DNA of 64,000 nucleotides from Cloeon dipterum (lineage: Eukaryota > Arthropoda > Insecta > Ephemeroptera > Baetidae), in NCBI RefSeq assembly GCF_949628265.1, contig NC_088790.1, positions 29,702,545-29,766,544 of the forward strand, read 5' to 3'. Shown here one piece after another: positions 1 through 11,473 of the stretch. The position numbers and the translations under genes were made by a program. Numbering within the stretch: position 1 is the first letter of the stretch; every line of letters begins with the position of its first letter. The notes beneath the pieces are model-generated. The model was given only the letters and a program-made list of their open reading frames with translations. It was not told the origin of the DNA and searched no databases.

Positions 1-3000
1 CTCTATACGCGCAATACAGTTTTTCTCGCCTTCCTTGTCTTATAAACTCATAAGTTGCCGAAAATTACACCCGATATTCAAAGCATTTATTTAATAAAAA
101 TGCGCTAAAACACCATTCGGCAGGCTGTCAGGCCGAATTTGTCTTCAGAAATATTCTTTTGTCAAACAAATTTGTACAAAAGCCAGCAATGCATATTATT
201 CTTAAATGTTAGCCTATTTAGTTTTAAATGTATGCTATTGTAATTATAAAGAGTATCCAATTAAATCTATTTCCACCTTTAAATTAATTTAAGAAGGTTA
301 ATAACAAACAAAATATTTTAAACTAATCGTTGCTTCTCGTGTCAGCCACAGAATTGCGCAGCTTTGAACAATCCTTAGGGAGTATAAATTAAGGCATAAC
401 ACAGCACGCGCGCGCGCCTCTTCTTCTCTGAAAGATGTTTAAAAAGGATAATCAAAGGGGGTCGAAAAAATCACATTTTCCCGGGCGTTAACCTCTCTCA
501 TTGAGTTATGTGGCTTCTGGGGAGAATAATCTCTCCCAGGGGACTGGGGAGATTGAAGGCGTGAAAGAAAATAGGACACGCGGTGGATACATTCCGGCAG
601 CGCGTTTGTTCGTTTGTTCGGAATCAGTTCATGGGGGTACATTCCACCCGAAATACCTTTTGGATGGAATTTTAACATTAGTCATTTTGTAAGAAAATTG
701 TGGCAGCGTCCAGCGTAGCTGATGGCAAAAGCAATTATATATTTCATATTTTCAAGTTTGCCGATTTTACGTAAGAGCAATAATTCCCAGACCAACCATT
801 GTACCAAAAGTTGCCTTATTTTATTTCAAATTATTAATTTGAGGATTAAATAATGAAATGCAACAGTTTTTGCGGCTCAAAGGGTGGCGCAGATAATTAT
901 TTTTACTGTGTCTTCGACACCCCTGTTCCAATATTTTATTTTTTAAGAAATGGACCCGTCAACGAGCTTAAATAAACAGTTCGAGACCACCAAGAAGCTA
1001 AAGAAGTAGCCTCTCCACCTCATTCATACTGTATCACAATAACAAACCGTGTTTGCTCTTGACGCGAGTTGTTATTGATGCAACCCAAAAGTTTAAAAGC
1101 AGCTTGGGAGATATTTTAGCAGTTATGGGATTTCTACCCTGGTGGCTATATACTCCAATTTTTTCAAAATGACACAATAATCGCTTTTTATGGGAGATAA
1201 TCGAAAAATAGTCGGTTTTGAAAAACTGTCAAATTGCTTAAAAATCGATGATTCGTATGATAGTCCGGACATAACAGAGGCAAAAGAAAACCCTTTCAGT
1301 TTTCTGAAATTTACCCAGAAATATTGAATTAATACCACCCCATTTTATAAAAATAAGAAGATACATTTTCGCGCATTGAAATCTCCAATAAACTTGTTGA
1401 ATTTGTTCCGCAAAAATATACAAAACCTGTCACCGCTAAAATAGAAAGAGCATAAAAATATTTGTTGCGGTATTTTTCAACAGAAAAATGAAAAAACATA
1501 ACCTTTAGAATTTTTTATTTGTCACCAAGAAGAATATAAATATTAAGAAAAAATTAAAAAAATAATTCATAAACACACGTTAAACTTTGAATGCAAAAAA
1601 TAAAAATATGAATACACATTTTTACAAGGAATTTTATTAGCTAAAATGCAAATAAAAATGTTTTGTACAAACTAATCAGACTTCGACGCGAGAGCGTGAA
1701 TTGATTCAGGTACAGAGGTGCGCGCCCTGCGAGGCAACTATCCGCTGCACATCTACCCCTCCACCGCCTACACGCGCTCAACTTTTCGCCTGAAAGTTAA
1801 AAGGCAAACTCCGCTCGCTGAAGCCGCCGTAATGAGCGAAACGGGCTGAGATTTACCCATATGTAATCGCATACATTAAATGCATTCTCGTCGCTCAATT
1901 CAATAATAATACCTAAATAAATCCGAGGCAGAGGCGAGAAAGTTATTTATATGGCTGTAATCTGCTGTTCTGTGTCACTGTGCGCCCTTGGCGCCTGCAA
2001 ATATAAGTCGATATATTTAATGAAACGGAAGTTCCGACTGCTTTTAGATGGTTTTATATTCTGCTTTGATTAATTGGCATCCCCTTATAAAAACACACGT
2101 CTTCGTGCTTATTAAATTGCTCTTTCAAATAAAGTGAGAACTTCCAATCATCCAAATTTCCAGCCTTAATCATTTAGCAGCACAGATAGATATAGAAAAA
2201 AACGTGATTTATTTTGACCCCTACATCCCCACCTGCTCAAATATCGATCTGCTGTAATGACATTCCTGAAATTCCTTGACCATTGAAAATGGCATGCAAG
2301 CCCCCCGGATGAATTAGTTTTCGGATACAAATAACATAAATTCTTGACGGTATGTACTATACCGCGGATGCTTTGTATTTTTCATAAGGGTAAGGATTCC
2401 TAAAAAAAACAGTGGGTGGCCGGGGCCTCGGTACGCATAGCTTTAATTCTAACGACCACTCCTTACCTGCAGGGTGAAACCTACGGAATTTCTAAATATC
2501 CCTATTTTTGGTAATCAAGAATCATTAAGATGTGTTAATATTAAAAAAACATGTTTTTGTGGGGAAAAAATGCCCAAATTTTCAGAAAAACCGGCAAAAA
2601 GATAGTTTTGTGCAATGAAGTTTTGTTTTTTCCGGACAAATGCGAGTTTTTGCCATGCATGCAGTTACACCCAAGTTGACGTAGTTGCAACTTTTGAATT
2701 ATGCAGTCTTGAAAGGCACATGAGCCGGCTGCTACCTCGGATTCAAGTGCTGGGGCTTTTGCTTCAATTGCATAGGAAGCGAGATGCTAAAAAACCTTCT
2801 GATGAAAATGTCCGTGAGGGTTGTGAATTTTAGACGATTATTTTCGGGAAAATAGTCGACTATATTTCGGCGGGTTTTCGGATAAATTTAGATTTTAGTC
2901 GATTTTTTTAATTTAGATGGTTTTAGACACTTTTGTTTTTGTATTACTATTTTTATTTTCTTGCAAAAGTGTTTTTACTTTGAACTTTTTAGCGCCGCTC

Positions 3001-3060
3001 GCAGAAAAATAGCAAATTTTCAAATATATTTACATCAAATATCGGGCTCTAATTTTTAGA
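1..3060. other. Gene-poor repeat stretch left of gene A
   Basis: No gene is recognised here. The stretch is AT-rich with degenerate short repeats, such as runs of TTTTAGAC/GTCTAAAA-like words at 2830-2960. Two parts have inverted relatives elsewhere in the unit: about 480-560 resembles the reverse complement of about 16445-16530, and about 2640-2850 resembles the reverse complement of about 18150-18350. The block recurs at 26434-29560 and 52168-55290. Short open frames here are not conserved between units. Confidence 0.6.
1710..1849 (+). other. Exon-like GC-rich patch (possible exon remnant)
   Basis: An AG acceptor-like ATTCAG ends at 1709. It is followed by a frame opening at 1712 that reads TEVRALRGNYPLHIYPSTAY and stays open to TGA at 1847. 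The patch is far more GC-rich than its surroundings. Units 2 and 3 keep the beginning of the same frame (about 28207 and 53934) but diverge or stop soon after a CGCCTG(G/A)AA segment. I do not recognise the protein. It may be a leftover exon captured in the repeat, or chance. Confidence 0.2.
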
Positions 3061-3366
3061 ATTGCAAAAACTGCCGCCTAGGTTTAGATAAAACAATATA
3101 ACATTCTTTCTTGTTGTCAATATAATTAATTTCATCACAAACAAAATTTAGAGTAAAATTATTAATGCCTTGATTTCTTCAAAAATTGTCTTATGTACGC
3201 TTTTCTTTTATTTTGGAAATTGAATATAATTTAATTTGTTATCAATTGTATTTTTTCTAATTAAAGGGTTTATGGAAGGAGAGTAAAACAACATTCTTAA
3301 TTTCATATTATTACAAATATATTACAAAAATGAGTTACAATTAAAAGAATCACACAGCTGGAAATC

Positions 3367-3651
3367 TCAATATCGATGCGATGACGAACCACTGGGATAT
3401 GACTTAAAAGAATTGTTGTTTGAACCATTCTGGTTCGAACCATTCTGGTTCAAATTTAAATTCTTTAGCCGATCCGAGAGGGAAGAATCATGTTGACTCT
3501 GCTGGACCTTCTTGAAGTTCCTGTGGGTCAACTTCGGGTCATCGACCAAACAGAAGGAATTTGGTCTTTGCGCCCGAAGCTGTTTCCCAGCCTCGATCTG
3601 CTCTTTTGATGGGTTTTTCAAGAGCTCTGACATCGGCCGGACGTAATTCAT
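3367..3651 (-). CDS. Small gene A, unit 1 copy: 94 aa protein of unrecognised family
   Basis: The protein has 94 residues, begins MNYVRPMSELLKNPSKEQ and has no signal peptide or membrane segment. The N-terminal core of about 35 residues (S/G-E-L-L-x-N-P-S/T-K-E-Q then RAQ.PN and LV.DP) is shared with gene B. The C-terminal half is low complexity (Asn, Ser, Gln), with two QNGSN repeats. The ATG at 3651 lies five bases after a clear acceptor (TGTTCACAG) whose exon begins at 3656. A donor (AAG then GTATGTGTAC) lies at 4151/4150, giving a 494 bp intron in the 5'UTR. The leader exon (about 4250-4151) has no ATG, which supports this start. A TATA box lies upstream. The function is unknown. The paralogue, the promoter and the conserved intron argue that it is a real gene. 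Confidence 0.65.
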   Translation of the reverse strand: MNYVRPMSELLKNPSKEQIEAGKQLRAQRPNSFCLVDDPKLTHRNFKKVQQSQHDSSLSDRLKNLNLNQNGSNQNGSNNNSFKSYPSGSSSHRY

Positions 3652-4273
3652 TTTTTCTGTGAACAGAGAAATAATTGATTTTAATTTAATTTGAATGCAT
3701 AAATTTTAATTAGGGGGAATCGAATCTGAGGCAAAAGCATTATTTTCAGGATTGCCTGTTTCCAACAGACGTAAAAATGCTTCAATAATAAATTACTCGC
3801 AAGTATTAAGCGCCGTGCAGTGTATGCAACTGGCTTGGCACCTTTGCACCGAGAAAGCTTCACTTTAACTCTCTCGAAGCAAGTTTATAGATTTGAGGGG
3901 GTTTTATTGATGAATTATTTTGATAATTTCCATTTTTTACAAACTGTTTTGGAAATGTAAGGCCGTGATCGCGTGCTTAACACAAATTATTTAAAACCAA
4001 CAAGCGATTGAACTTGATTATCTGAATTTAAATTTTGTAAGGCAAATTTCTTTTTTTCGTAAATTTAAATTGAATCTACTTTTTTCAGGTGTTTTGTCTG
4101 CGGAAAAAACACTCAAATGGAACCTATTTTAAAGGATATAGTACACATACCTTAAGAAATTTGATGAAAGGCAACCGGAAAGATTTTGGCTGAGTCAGAG
4201 GACTAAGGAACGATGAGTGCTGAAGGATTTGTATGCGGTTCAAGAGATGTGCTCTCTCTTTTTTCTCCCTTCA

Positions 4274-4280
4274 TTATATA
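4274..4280 (-). promoter_or_regulatory. TATA box of gene A (unit 1)
   Basis: On the minus strand the sequence reads GCTATATAATG, about 125 bp before the leader-exon donor. The same place upstream of gene B reads GCTATAAATCG. Both are followed by GAGGGAGA-like bases and a TTGAAC word. Transcription would start about 30 bp downstream, near 4245-4250. Confidence 0.6.
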
Positions 4281-4659
4281 GCCTGGTTTTCTCCCTTGTC
4301 TCTTCCTCCTGGTAACCGCCCCTCGCCAACTCAGCCACACCACACAACCCCCTACACCCCGAAACCCCCAAAAATAGGCGTAAAAAGCGCAACTTGAATC
4401 TGATTTTTATTAATATATGGAATTAATTTTTTGTATTGAATTAAATCCTCCTATGATGCGGAGGGTGGTTTTGACCATCTGCCACGACTTAATTTTGCAT
4501 CGCCCACCAGCGACTGATCGGGTTTGGCGTTTTTTACCCTTTTTTTCTCTTGCTCAGCGGGCAAAATCACTCAAGGCCCAAACTCAACTCGGGGCAATCA
4601 CTGGCTTTTTTATGCTTGGTAATTTTAATGTTTGCCCACCTTAAAAAGATCAATTTAAA

Positions 4660-4799
4660 CCACTGGTAAAACAAATTTTGTCTAGTAAATAATAAAAAAA
4701 TAAACTTTCTTGCTCCTTAAAATCTCCATTCCATTTGTGCGGAATAAATATAACAAATTAAAGAGGAATGATAGTGAATTTCCCCGCAAAATCCTTTAA
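4660..4799. other. Right flank of gene A block, with duplicated MITE end
   Basis: The 4400-4770 flank is shared with the gene-less relic at 11.6-12.3 kb. Just before the first element, a 40 bp stub repeats the TTAA + AGAGGAATGATA end (about 4757-4795). This looks like an abortive or nested insertion. Confidence 0.5.
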
Positions 4800-5970
4800 A
4801 GAGGAATGATACTGGAAAAGCCTGGAAAATGCTTGCTGCCAATGCATAAACTCGTCCCTTAGGATTCAGTTAAAGCCTAAATTGATCTAAGAAGCACTGT
4901 AATTTTTTGTGAAAATTGGATGGAAAGTTAGCGTGCTTTTCAAATGGCAATGGCTGTCTCATAACTTGAAATCCGATTTAATTTCAAAACCAAGAGTTTC
5001 CCCAACTACACCGTTGGACAGATCTCGACGAGAGGAATCGGAATATTCCAAGAAAATATGTTTAAGCACTCAAAATTTTTGAGAAAATTGGCAAAATTTG
5101 AATTTTTACTGTAGGAAGGTTTTTCTTATTATTGCAAATTGTTGAACAAATTATTTATCGATCAATTGTTTATGGCATCCAACAATTTAAATAATTTTCA
5201 ATTTCCTCTTTTACAGACAATACAGATTGGGTCCTAAAATTCATGTACAGATAAAAATATACATAGGCAGCACTGTAAATTTTCGAAAAAATCGGCCTCA
5301 AACTTTTAGCATCGTTTTAAATGGAAAATTTTCAACGGAATTGTGCAATCGCAATTTTCACTGAAATTTCGCATTTCCCCCCCAAAAAAGACTCTGGCTG
5401 TCAGATAAATCTTTGATGAGAGGATTTCAAATCCAAATCATGTAAGAAAACACTGTAAATTTTGGCGAAAAAATTGGCAAAACAATCTGATTAGTCAGCG
5501 CCCAGTGCTGCTGGCCAAAATAGAGTGGCGCGTTTTACGCTGTCTCGCTTCTGGTTGCATTACAGAAGGTGGCCGGCGCGCAACTCAATTATCATTTTAA
5601 TTACGTTTTCATTATCTGAAAAGTTTGAAACTTTCGCACGTGGTAACCAATGAATGTGTCCTTGAAAATCAATATTTTTTTTATTATACGCAGTCTCTGA
5701 TAACCGTAAGGGTCCGAGTTTTTCTTTGAAAATAATTGGAATTATTATAAAATGACAAATATATTTTTACTGAAATGATTCTTGAATAAATTAAGTTAAT
5801 TACGGGTATTTTGATTGTTCCCAAAAATTTAAAGGTTCTTTAACGGCCAGCTGAAATTCTCATACGATATTTTTTCGAAAATTTTGCCGAGTGGGGAAAA
5901 ACCGGAAATTTAACGAGCTTTCTGAATTTAGGCAGTATTTAACGCTACTATGAACTGGTGAATTTCAATG
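4800..5970 (+). mobile_element. Long TTAA-repeat relative (about 1.2 kb), copy 1
   Basis: It begins after TTAA (4796-4799) with the same terminal sequence, AGAGGAATGATACTGG, as the short MITEs, and shares their first 400 bp or so. Where the short elements end, it instead continues with about 750 bp of other sequence (from TTTCCTCTTTTACAG). A second copy lies at 6241-7427. No protein of transposase size is open. The right end is not obvious and no inverted terminus was found. Confidence 0.5.
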
Positions 5971-6240
5971 AAGCTGTAGCGGTACAACAACGCGGTCCTG
6001 CTTTTTTTTGGAAGCCAACAATTGTCGGCGGTTTGAATTATTGTAATTTTGCATTATTGTTTAACAGCAGAAAGATGATTTTAAAATAATAATCAGTTTT
6101 CGTCCGTCAGCCACACGGTGCTGACGTGATTCGTTTAATTGAGCAGAACCCGATTCAAAGGGGTGAGTCCAACAGTCAGTTAGCAAAAAGAATTTGTAAC
6201 TCATTATTGAAAAACAATTTCAGTTCTTGTACTTCATTAA

Positions 6241-7427
6241 AGATGAATGATACTGCAAAAGCCTGGAAAATGCTTGTTGCCATTTCATAAACTCGTCCCT
6301 TAGGATTCAGTTAAAGCCTAACTTGACCTAAGAAGCACTGTAATTTTTTTAGAAAATTGGCTGGAAAGTTACCGTGCTTTTCAAATGTCTCCTTACTTGA
6401 AATCCGATTTTATTTCAAAACCAAGAGTTTCCCCAACAAGTGGCATACACAATTGGACAGATCTCGACGAGAGGAATCGGAATATGCCAAGAAAATATGT
6501 TCAAGCACTCTAAATTTTGGAGAAAATTGGCAAAATTTGAATTTTTACTGTAGGAAGGTTTTTCTTATTATTGCAAATTGTTGAACAAATTATTTATCGA
6601 ACAATTGTTTATGGCATCCAACAATTTAAATAATTTTCAATTTCCTCTTTTACAGACAATACATATTGGGTCCTAAAATTCATGTACAGATAAAAATATA
6701 CATAGGCAGCACTGTAAATTTTCGAGAAAATCGGCCTCAAACTTTTAGCATCGTTTTAAATGGAAAATTTTCAACGGAATTGTGCAATCGCAATTTTCAC
6801 TGAAATTTCGCATTTCCCCCCCAAAAAAGACTCTGGCTGTCAGATAAATCTTTGAGGAGAGGATTTCAAATCCAAATCATATAAGAAAACATTGTAAATT
6901 TTGGCGAAAAAATTGGCAAAACAATCTGATTAGTCAGCGCCCAGTGCTGCTGGCCAAAAGAGGGGGGCGTTTCACGCTGTCTCGCTTCTGGTTGCATTAC
7001 AGAAGGTGGCCGGCGCGAAACTCAATTATAATTTTAATTACGTTTTCATTTACTGAAAAGTTTGAAATTTACGCACGTGGTAACCAATGAATGTGTCCTT
7101 GAAAATCAATAAAAAATTATTTATATTATACGCAGTCTCTGATAGCCGTAAGGGTCCGAGTTTGTCCTTGAAAATAATTGAAATTATTAAAATGACAAAT
7201 ATATTTTTGCCAAGATGATTCTTGAATAAATTAACTTAATTACGGGTATTTTTACTGTTCCCAAAAATTTAAAGGTTCTTTAACGGCCAGCTGAAATTCT
7301 CGTACGATATTTTGTGCGAAAATAGCAAATTTGAGAAAATTTTGCTGAGTAAGGAAAAACTGAAAATTTAATCAGCTTTCTGAATCTAGGCAGTATTTAA
7401 CGCTGCTATGAACTGGTGAATTTTAAT
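6241..7427 (+). mobile_element. Long TTAA-repeat relative (about 1.2 kb), copy 2
   Basis: It lies in the same orientation as 4800-5970 and has the same internal order, beginning after TTAA at 6237-6240. Only unit 1 has two long copies. Units 2 and 3 have one long and one short copy. Confidence 0.5.
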
Positions 7428-7671
7428 GAAGACAAACACAGACCCCTTTTGAAAATCTGCAATTTTTGAGAAAAATTAAAAATTCTTTCATGACTCAAAA
7501 GCTCTATTTTTTATTTTTTTCTCTATTAAATTTGCATAATTTTTCTCACCTCGTGGGCAATTAATTTCCTAGCATTTCGAGTTACTATAATAGCCCTGCA
7601 GAACCATAAAAAGACTATTATTTGTAACAACTACCATTTGACACCTCTGAAATGGGGCATCCGGATCAGTA

Positions 7672-8066
7672 ATTTTTTTTTTGCTTTTTTTTATCCCTGT
7701 CCGAGGACCGGAGGACCGGGAAGGGCGCGCACTGCACTAGCACGAATGCTGAATTCCGAGTGCCAATAACACCGCGAACGGATAACATGGGCGCACCAGG
7801 CCGCACAGGGACCCAGCCCACTCAAGGGCCACTTTGCCTCCGCACCGAGGACTGCATTGAAACGCTAGACATTCGTCCCGTGAAGCCAAATCACGCATGC
7901 TGGAAAGGTGCAAAGCAGCCCGTCGAGCAATTTGAGCATTTCGACTCTCTAAACTAACCACTTTTTGCCATCTCTGACATTGGGTAGCCAGTATTAGATC
8001 TCCGAACTGCTCAAATACCTCACATAGCTTTAACACTCCTGAGAGTGCCTTAACAATGCGAGAATA
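7672..8066 (-). mobile_element. Unit-1-specific insertion with poly(A)-type end
   Basis: Units 2 and 3 read straight through from GATCAGTAATAGCAGATTCC. Unit 1 carries about 395 bp at this point. On the minus strand the insert ends in an A-rich tail (the plus strand starts with a T run broken by GC), as expected of a retroposed sequence. A 99-codon minus-strand frame (8036-7737) covers most of it, with the core LESRNAQIARRAALHLSSMR. I do not recognise it. Its base composition is more GC-rich than the surroundings. It could be a retroposed transcript, a SINE or a LINE 3' fragment. Confidence 0.5.
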
Positions 8067-8139
8067 CGGGGCAGATTCCTGAGTGAGAGCAGCTCAAATA
8101 CCTCAGCACGCTGTTTTTAAAACTCGTGCGTTATTTTGA

Positions 8140-8900
8140 TATGAATGATGACAGCGTGTGATGAATGGTCTCTCTCTCCTTTTAGTTAGCAACGGGGGTT
8201 GTCAAACATAATAACAACCCTATTGAGCACACTAACTTGCTCCACACTGCACGAACTTTTTCACGCGCGTTTCTATTTCATGGAAAAATATATTGGAACA
8301 GAGGGTGTTGAAATCACAGAAAAATTATTATTTAATTTACCGCATGCTATCGCGTAAAGAGAGTGACTTTTGTTAATATTTGTATTTTTGTGTGTCCATT
8401 TTAACTATTTTAATTTATTTTGGTCCTTTGTCTATGCGAGTCGATCTGAATAGACAATAAATAATTAGATATAAAACTCTTTCAACAGTTGCAATGGGTT
8501 TTCCCGTCAATTTCCGGAAATTTCTCGAATTTGGTGATAAATTAAGTAATGAATAGCGCCTCTGCTCGACGGGCTGCGTTGCTGTTTTCTTTTTCGTGTG
8601 CGGAGGTCCGGCTGAGGCGTTAAATAAACACGCGCATTATTTTCTCTCACAGAGAGAATACGGGAGGTTTAAATAGCATTTCCGGGGTCACAGGAAGAAG
8701 AAAAGAGATCACAAAAGGATTTTTTTTTACTGGAAAAAAACATTCTCCTCTGTCGAGCTACCGAGGAAAGAAAAATAATAATAATTCGAAGTATAAGGGT
8801 TCAGCTAAAAAGGTTTTGAAATTACGCCCACTCACAATGAGCATAATTATACGACCCTATGATATGCGAAGGTCAAAGATCTTTACGCCCTAAAGTCTAA
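8140..8900. repeat. Q block 1 (diverged duplicate of 12300-12660)
   Basis: From GAATAGA(C/G)AATAAATAATTA through GAGGTCCG, GGGAGGTTTAAA..CATTTCCGGGG and AATAATAATAA, the order of words matches the block at 12300-12660 with many substitutions. It lies on the right side of the gene A block, just as Q block 2 lies to the right of the gene-less relic. Copies are at about 33870-34640 and 59600-60380. No gene is seen. Confidence 0.55.
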
Positions 8901-8975
8901 AGGTCATGCGAACAAATCTTCAAAAGTATGGTTGCTACAATGCAAACTTCAAAGAGGAAGCATTTAATTTAATGA

Positions 8976-9380
8976 TTAAAGCCTGGAAAATGCTTGTTGC
9001 CAATGCATAAACTCGTCCCTTAGGATTCAGTTAAAGCCTAAATTGACCTAAGAAGCACTGTAATTTTTTGAGAAAATTGGCTGGAAAGTTAGCGTGCTTT
9101 TCAAATGGCAATGGCTGTCTCCTTACTTGAAATCCGATTTAATTTCAAAACCAAGAGTTACCCCAATAAGTGGCATACATCGTTGGACAGATCTCGACGA
9201 GACGAATCGGAATATGCAAAGAAAATATGTTCAAGCACTCTAAATTTTGGAGAAAATTGGCAAAATTTGAATTTTTATTGTAGGAAATTCCTTTTTTACT
9301 ATTGGAAATTGTTGAACAAATTGTTTATCGGCATCCAACAATTCAAATAATTTTTATTTGTTGCCCAGTATCATTCCACT
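8976..9380 (+). mobile_element. MITE copy (forward, left end eroded)
   Basis: Internal sequence matches the roughly 420-436 bp TTAA elements. The right terminus reads CCCAGTATCATTCCACT followed by TTAA. The left terminus is degraded to TTAATGATTAAAGCC. An 81-codon frame (9105-9350) is the recurrent element frame, not a recognised protein. The equivalent in unit 2 is about 34703-35091, and in unit 3 about 60427-60827. Confidence 0.6.
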
Positions 9381-9692
9381 TTAAGTGTTTGAACATATTT
9401 TCTTGGCATATTTCGATTCCTCTTGTCAAGAATGTCAAGATCTGTCCAACGGTGTATAAAGTGGAATGATACAGGGCAACAGTTGATAATTATCAGAATT
9501 GTTGGATGCCATACACAATTGATCGATAAAAAATTTGTTCAACAATTTGCAATAATAAAAAAGGACCTTCCTATACAGTAAAAATTCCAATTTTTCGTAT
9601 TTTCTCCAAAATTTACAGTGCTTGAACATATTTTCTCGGCATATTTCGATTCCTCTCGCCGAGATCTATCCAACGGTGAGGGTCACTTATTA
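9381..9692 (-). mobile_element. Broken reverse MITE pieces
   Basis: Two reverse-oriented fragments lie end to end: 9381-9457 (internal part) and 9458-9692 (starts AAAGTGGAATGATACAGGG). The second stops abruptly where LINE-like sequence begins. In unit 3 the corresponding reverse element is complete (60909-61322), so units 1 and 2 have lost its distal half together with about 640 bp of flank. The unit 2 copy is about 35092-35405. Confidence 0.55.
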
Positions 9693-10060
9693 GATAAGCA
9701 GAAGATGCTGTCCGTGCCGGCCCAACCTGCGTACAACAATCTGCAATTTTTCAAGAAGAGTCTGTGTGCGTGGCATCACAGATTACGGCGCATTCCCCGA
9801 GGGCCGCGTGCACCGCGACGACGAGCTGCTGCATCCGCGGCTGCAACAGCCGCACCAGAGTTAGGCCAAAATGCGTTTTTTTATCGAGTCGTTGCGGAGT
9901 GGAACGCTGCACCACCCGCCATGAAGGACTGTGCGGCGGCACAGTATCCAGCAGTGTGCAAGGCGTATGTGAGTGCGATTTTTTAAAGTGTCACTCGCTT
10001 CTAGTAATAATAATAATCTTTATTAGACTTTTGGCATGCACATATTGGCTTTGCCCTCCT
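9693..10060 (+). mobile_element. LINE-like 3' fragment (unit 1)
   Basis: A frame ending at 9986 has the C-terminal pattern RVVAEWNAAPPAMKDC then AAAQYPAVCKAYVSAIF. This resembles the end of reverse-transcriptase ORFs of non-LTR elements (an F-x-RV-x-WN-x-LPP-like motif). It is followed after 30 bp by (TAA)4 and ATCTTTATTAG. Only about 95 residues remain, and no RT catalytic motif is present. The family assignment rests on that motif and the TAA run alone. It recurs at 35406-35790 and 61960-62340. Confidence 0.35.
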
Positions 10061-10368
10061 GGGTAAAGATTTAACAAAATGTTTGCCAGGTATGCAGCCT
10101 TTTCTCACATGTTTTGTACTATAAATTTGACGACTTTTTAATAACATCAGCTGCAAAACCAGCACTGCACCCCCATTCCAGCTTTGAAACCCTGAAATAT
10201 TTAATAATAGCGTTTTTTTAAATTCTGAAACGGGGTGCACTGAACCCCATTTCATAAAAAAATAAAAATAAAAAGATATATTCTCGCACATTTAAATCTC
10301 CTATATACTTGTTGAATTTGTGCCGCATAAATATATAGGTTAGATTTGTTGATAACCGCTGAATGTAA

Positions 10369-11362
10369 ATGGCCACGCTTGCTTCACAGTACCATGCTAG
10401 GAGCAAGAACTGCGTGAAGAAATTCTGCCAACCGAAGAAGAACATCTGTGCATTGAAAATTAACGAAAGAACCTTGTGGAGAAAGGTTTTCTTGGACTTG
10501 GATAGGGTGTCACTAAAGGAGTCAAGAGATGCAGCAGCGAGTCAGAGAAGTAAACACTCCCATTCAAATATTGACACTGTGTCCGACCGACGTCGGACGG
10601 CTGTCCTCGCATCGCAGGTGGACAGGGTCAGGCTGAGGAAATTGGCCATGATGGTCACGAGTCATGAACCTGACAGGAAGAGACGAAAATTTGCCGGAGG
10701 TGGTCGCAAAAGACGATTAAATCTGCTATTTTTGCATCTGGCAGGCCAAGTATGATCTCTATTCACGAGTTTAAAATTTTGATTTTGATTTTACGCGTGT
10801 TATTTAGCTTTGGAGATGAGTCTGTTGCTTGGCGGCCGAAAAATTTAGATTTGGATGAAAACGCTAAGGTGCTCCAGGAGGATTCTTCAGGAAATTTGGT
10901 ATTTTTAATTAAAATAATCACTGCTGTGATTTCTATTGTTTAAATTTTGCAGCTGGACATGTTGAGCAGTGTTGGGCGCAGTTGGAAGAGGTTGATCTGG
11001 CCAAATACACAAGAAAATCCCTAGGAAGAGAAATGACTTCAGTGGAGGGCGTTTTACTGCTGGATCACGTCAAAGTGATGCACAAAGAAGCCATCAAACG
11101 CGGAATTTACGGCTGCACGACATTCTTTCACATCTAGGAGGAAAAAGAGCAGCACATGCAGCAGGATTTTCAAAAGAAACGTAACAAATTTATGCGAATT
11201 TGGAGAAAACGTCAATATTTTTCCCTCATTGATAATCTAGAGGCTTCATGTGAGTTGCTTGCATCCGGAATTTCCGTTGGCGTGCCCGCGTTTTGGCTGC
11301 AAAAAGCACTTCAAATCCAAGTTGGAAATGATTCTCCACGTCAACTCGAGAGTCGAGGCTAA
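10369..11362 (+). pseudogene. Gene X, forward copy in unit 1 (disabled)
   Basis: This is the forward counterpart of the inverted gene at 19353-20370. Three coding blocks are visible: block a 10369-10749 (basic, KRRK and RKRR clusters), block b 10808-10898 and block c from 10953. They are separated by short AT-rich introns (GTATGA...TTTAG, GTATTT...TGCAG). Block c has a premature TAG at 11135-11137, where the inverted copies and unit 2 read through. A 14 bp sequence (TTGTTTGTTTACTT-like) near the start of block a, present in the inverted copies and unit 3, is missing here and shifts the upstream frame. I do not recognise the protein. Confidence 0.5.
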
Positions 11363-11473
11363 AACTAAATCGAGAAGTGAACCAATGCAAGCATTGCGAG
11401 TAGATATCTAAACCAGCTGCGCCGCACCAGCCAGCCAGCCACTCAGCCGGTTCTATTTGAGCCGCCAGCCGCT

